From Thiohalobacter sp. (lineage in GTDB: Bacteria; Pseudomonadota; Gammaproteobacteria; DSM-19610): a stretch of 40,559 nt of DNA. Both the position numbers and the translations under genes were made by a program. Numbering within the stretch: position 1 is the stretch's first letter; every line of letters starts with the position of its first letter. The DNA lies in NCBI GenBank assembly GCA_026984835.1, contig JALSRI010000107.1, positions 1 through 40,559 of the forward strand, in the 5' to 3' direction. A model generated the notes under the pieces. It saw only the letters and a list, made by a program, of their open reading frames with translations. It did not search any database and was not told the DNA's origin. Of the stretch, positions 40,421-40,559 are shown piece after piece.

Positions 40421-40559
40421 ATGTCCTGGCTCCAACTGACCCTAGACGCCGCCGACCTCGACCCCGAGGCCCTGTCCGCCTTCTTCGAGTCGGCCGGCGC
40501 CCTGGCCGTGACTTTCGAGGACGCCGCCGACCAGCCGCTGTTCGAGCCCGACCCCGGCG
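40421..40559 (+). CDS. prmA: Ribosomal protein L11 methyltransferase, N-terminal part (3' end outside window)
   Basis: Only the first 46 codons are present. MSWLQLTLDAADLDPEALSA with FFESAGALAVTFEDAADQP is the typical PrmA N-terminal substrate-recognition domain. PrmA trimethylates ribosomal protein L11. accC-prmA adjacency is usual in gammaproteobacteria, which supports the call. A repeat element lies between the two genes and may affect coupling. Confidence 0.85.
   Translation, partial: MSWLQLTLDAADLDPEALSAFFESAGALAVTFEDAADQPLFEPDPG

Overview
The window comes from a high-GC gammaproteobacterium, most like a Chromatiales/Ectothiorhodospiraceae-type purple or sulfur bacterium. This is inferred from gene order (mpl-ubiX, thiD-thiE-hemL, gspGHIJKLMN, aroQ-accB-accC-prmA) and from proteins with exosortase-type sorting signals. 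The exact genus cannot be read from the sequence.

Layout. 1-444: end of a Lys/Ala-rich histone H1-like protein. 456-10.9 kb: housekeeping genes, namely a divergent cyclopropane-synthase relative, a membrane protein, mpl, ubiX, a DedA-PAP2-LssY fusion, hemL, thiE, thiD, rubredoxin, a DUF5063-like protein and a class II aldolase. 11.08-16.7 kb: a tightly overlapping type II secretion operon gspG-H-I-J-K-L-M-N (gspC, D, E and F are not here), then a large PilZ-like protein, a Cys-cluster protein, a YrfG-type nucleotidase and CysQ. 20.9-27.2 kb (minus strand): an exopolysaccharide export operon of the exosortase-associated type, with a Wza-like exporter, outer-membrane beta-barrel, Wzz/GumC, BY-kinase-like ATPase, ExeA-like ATPase and VanZ. 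27.6-37.0 kb: a lipoprotein, a TPR-2OG-Fe(II) oxygenase overlapping a methyltransferase, then a surface module in which a FadL-type porin sits between two secreted proteins that share one N-terminal domain but carry different C-terminal sorting signals. 37.3-40.56 kb: aroQ, accB, a repeat-bounded GxxExxY gene, accC and the start of prmA.

Base composition and codon use change sharply. About 25.1-37.4 kb is visibly less GC-rich, and both edges appear to fall inside conserved genes (the start of wzz and the start of aroQ), which suggests replacement of a surface-polysaccharide/surface-protein island by recombination.

Two families of short dispersed repeats run through the GC-rich part. One is an approximately 110-bp inverted-repeat element built from 9-bp CACGGAAAG units. 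The other is a REP-like hairpin of the GGTGGGGT/ACCCCACC type. Both sit at or next to stop codons, sometimes supplying the stop. The same arms that end the 110-bp elements flank a GxxExxY (PD-(D/E)xK-like) gene inserted between accB and accC, which makes this the strongest candidate for an undescribed mobile system. The second strong candidate is the shared secreted domain with two alternative anchors at 32.0-37.0 kb.
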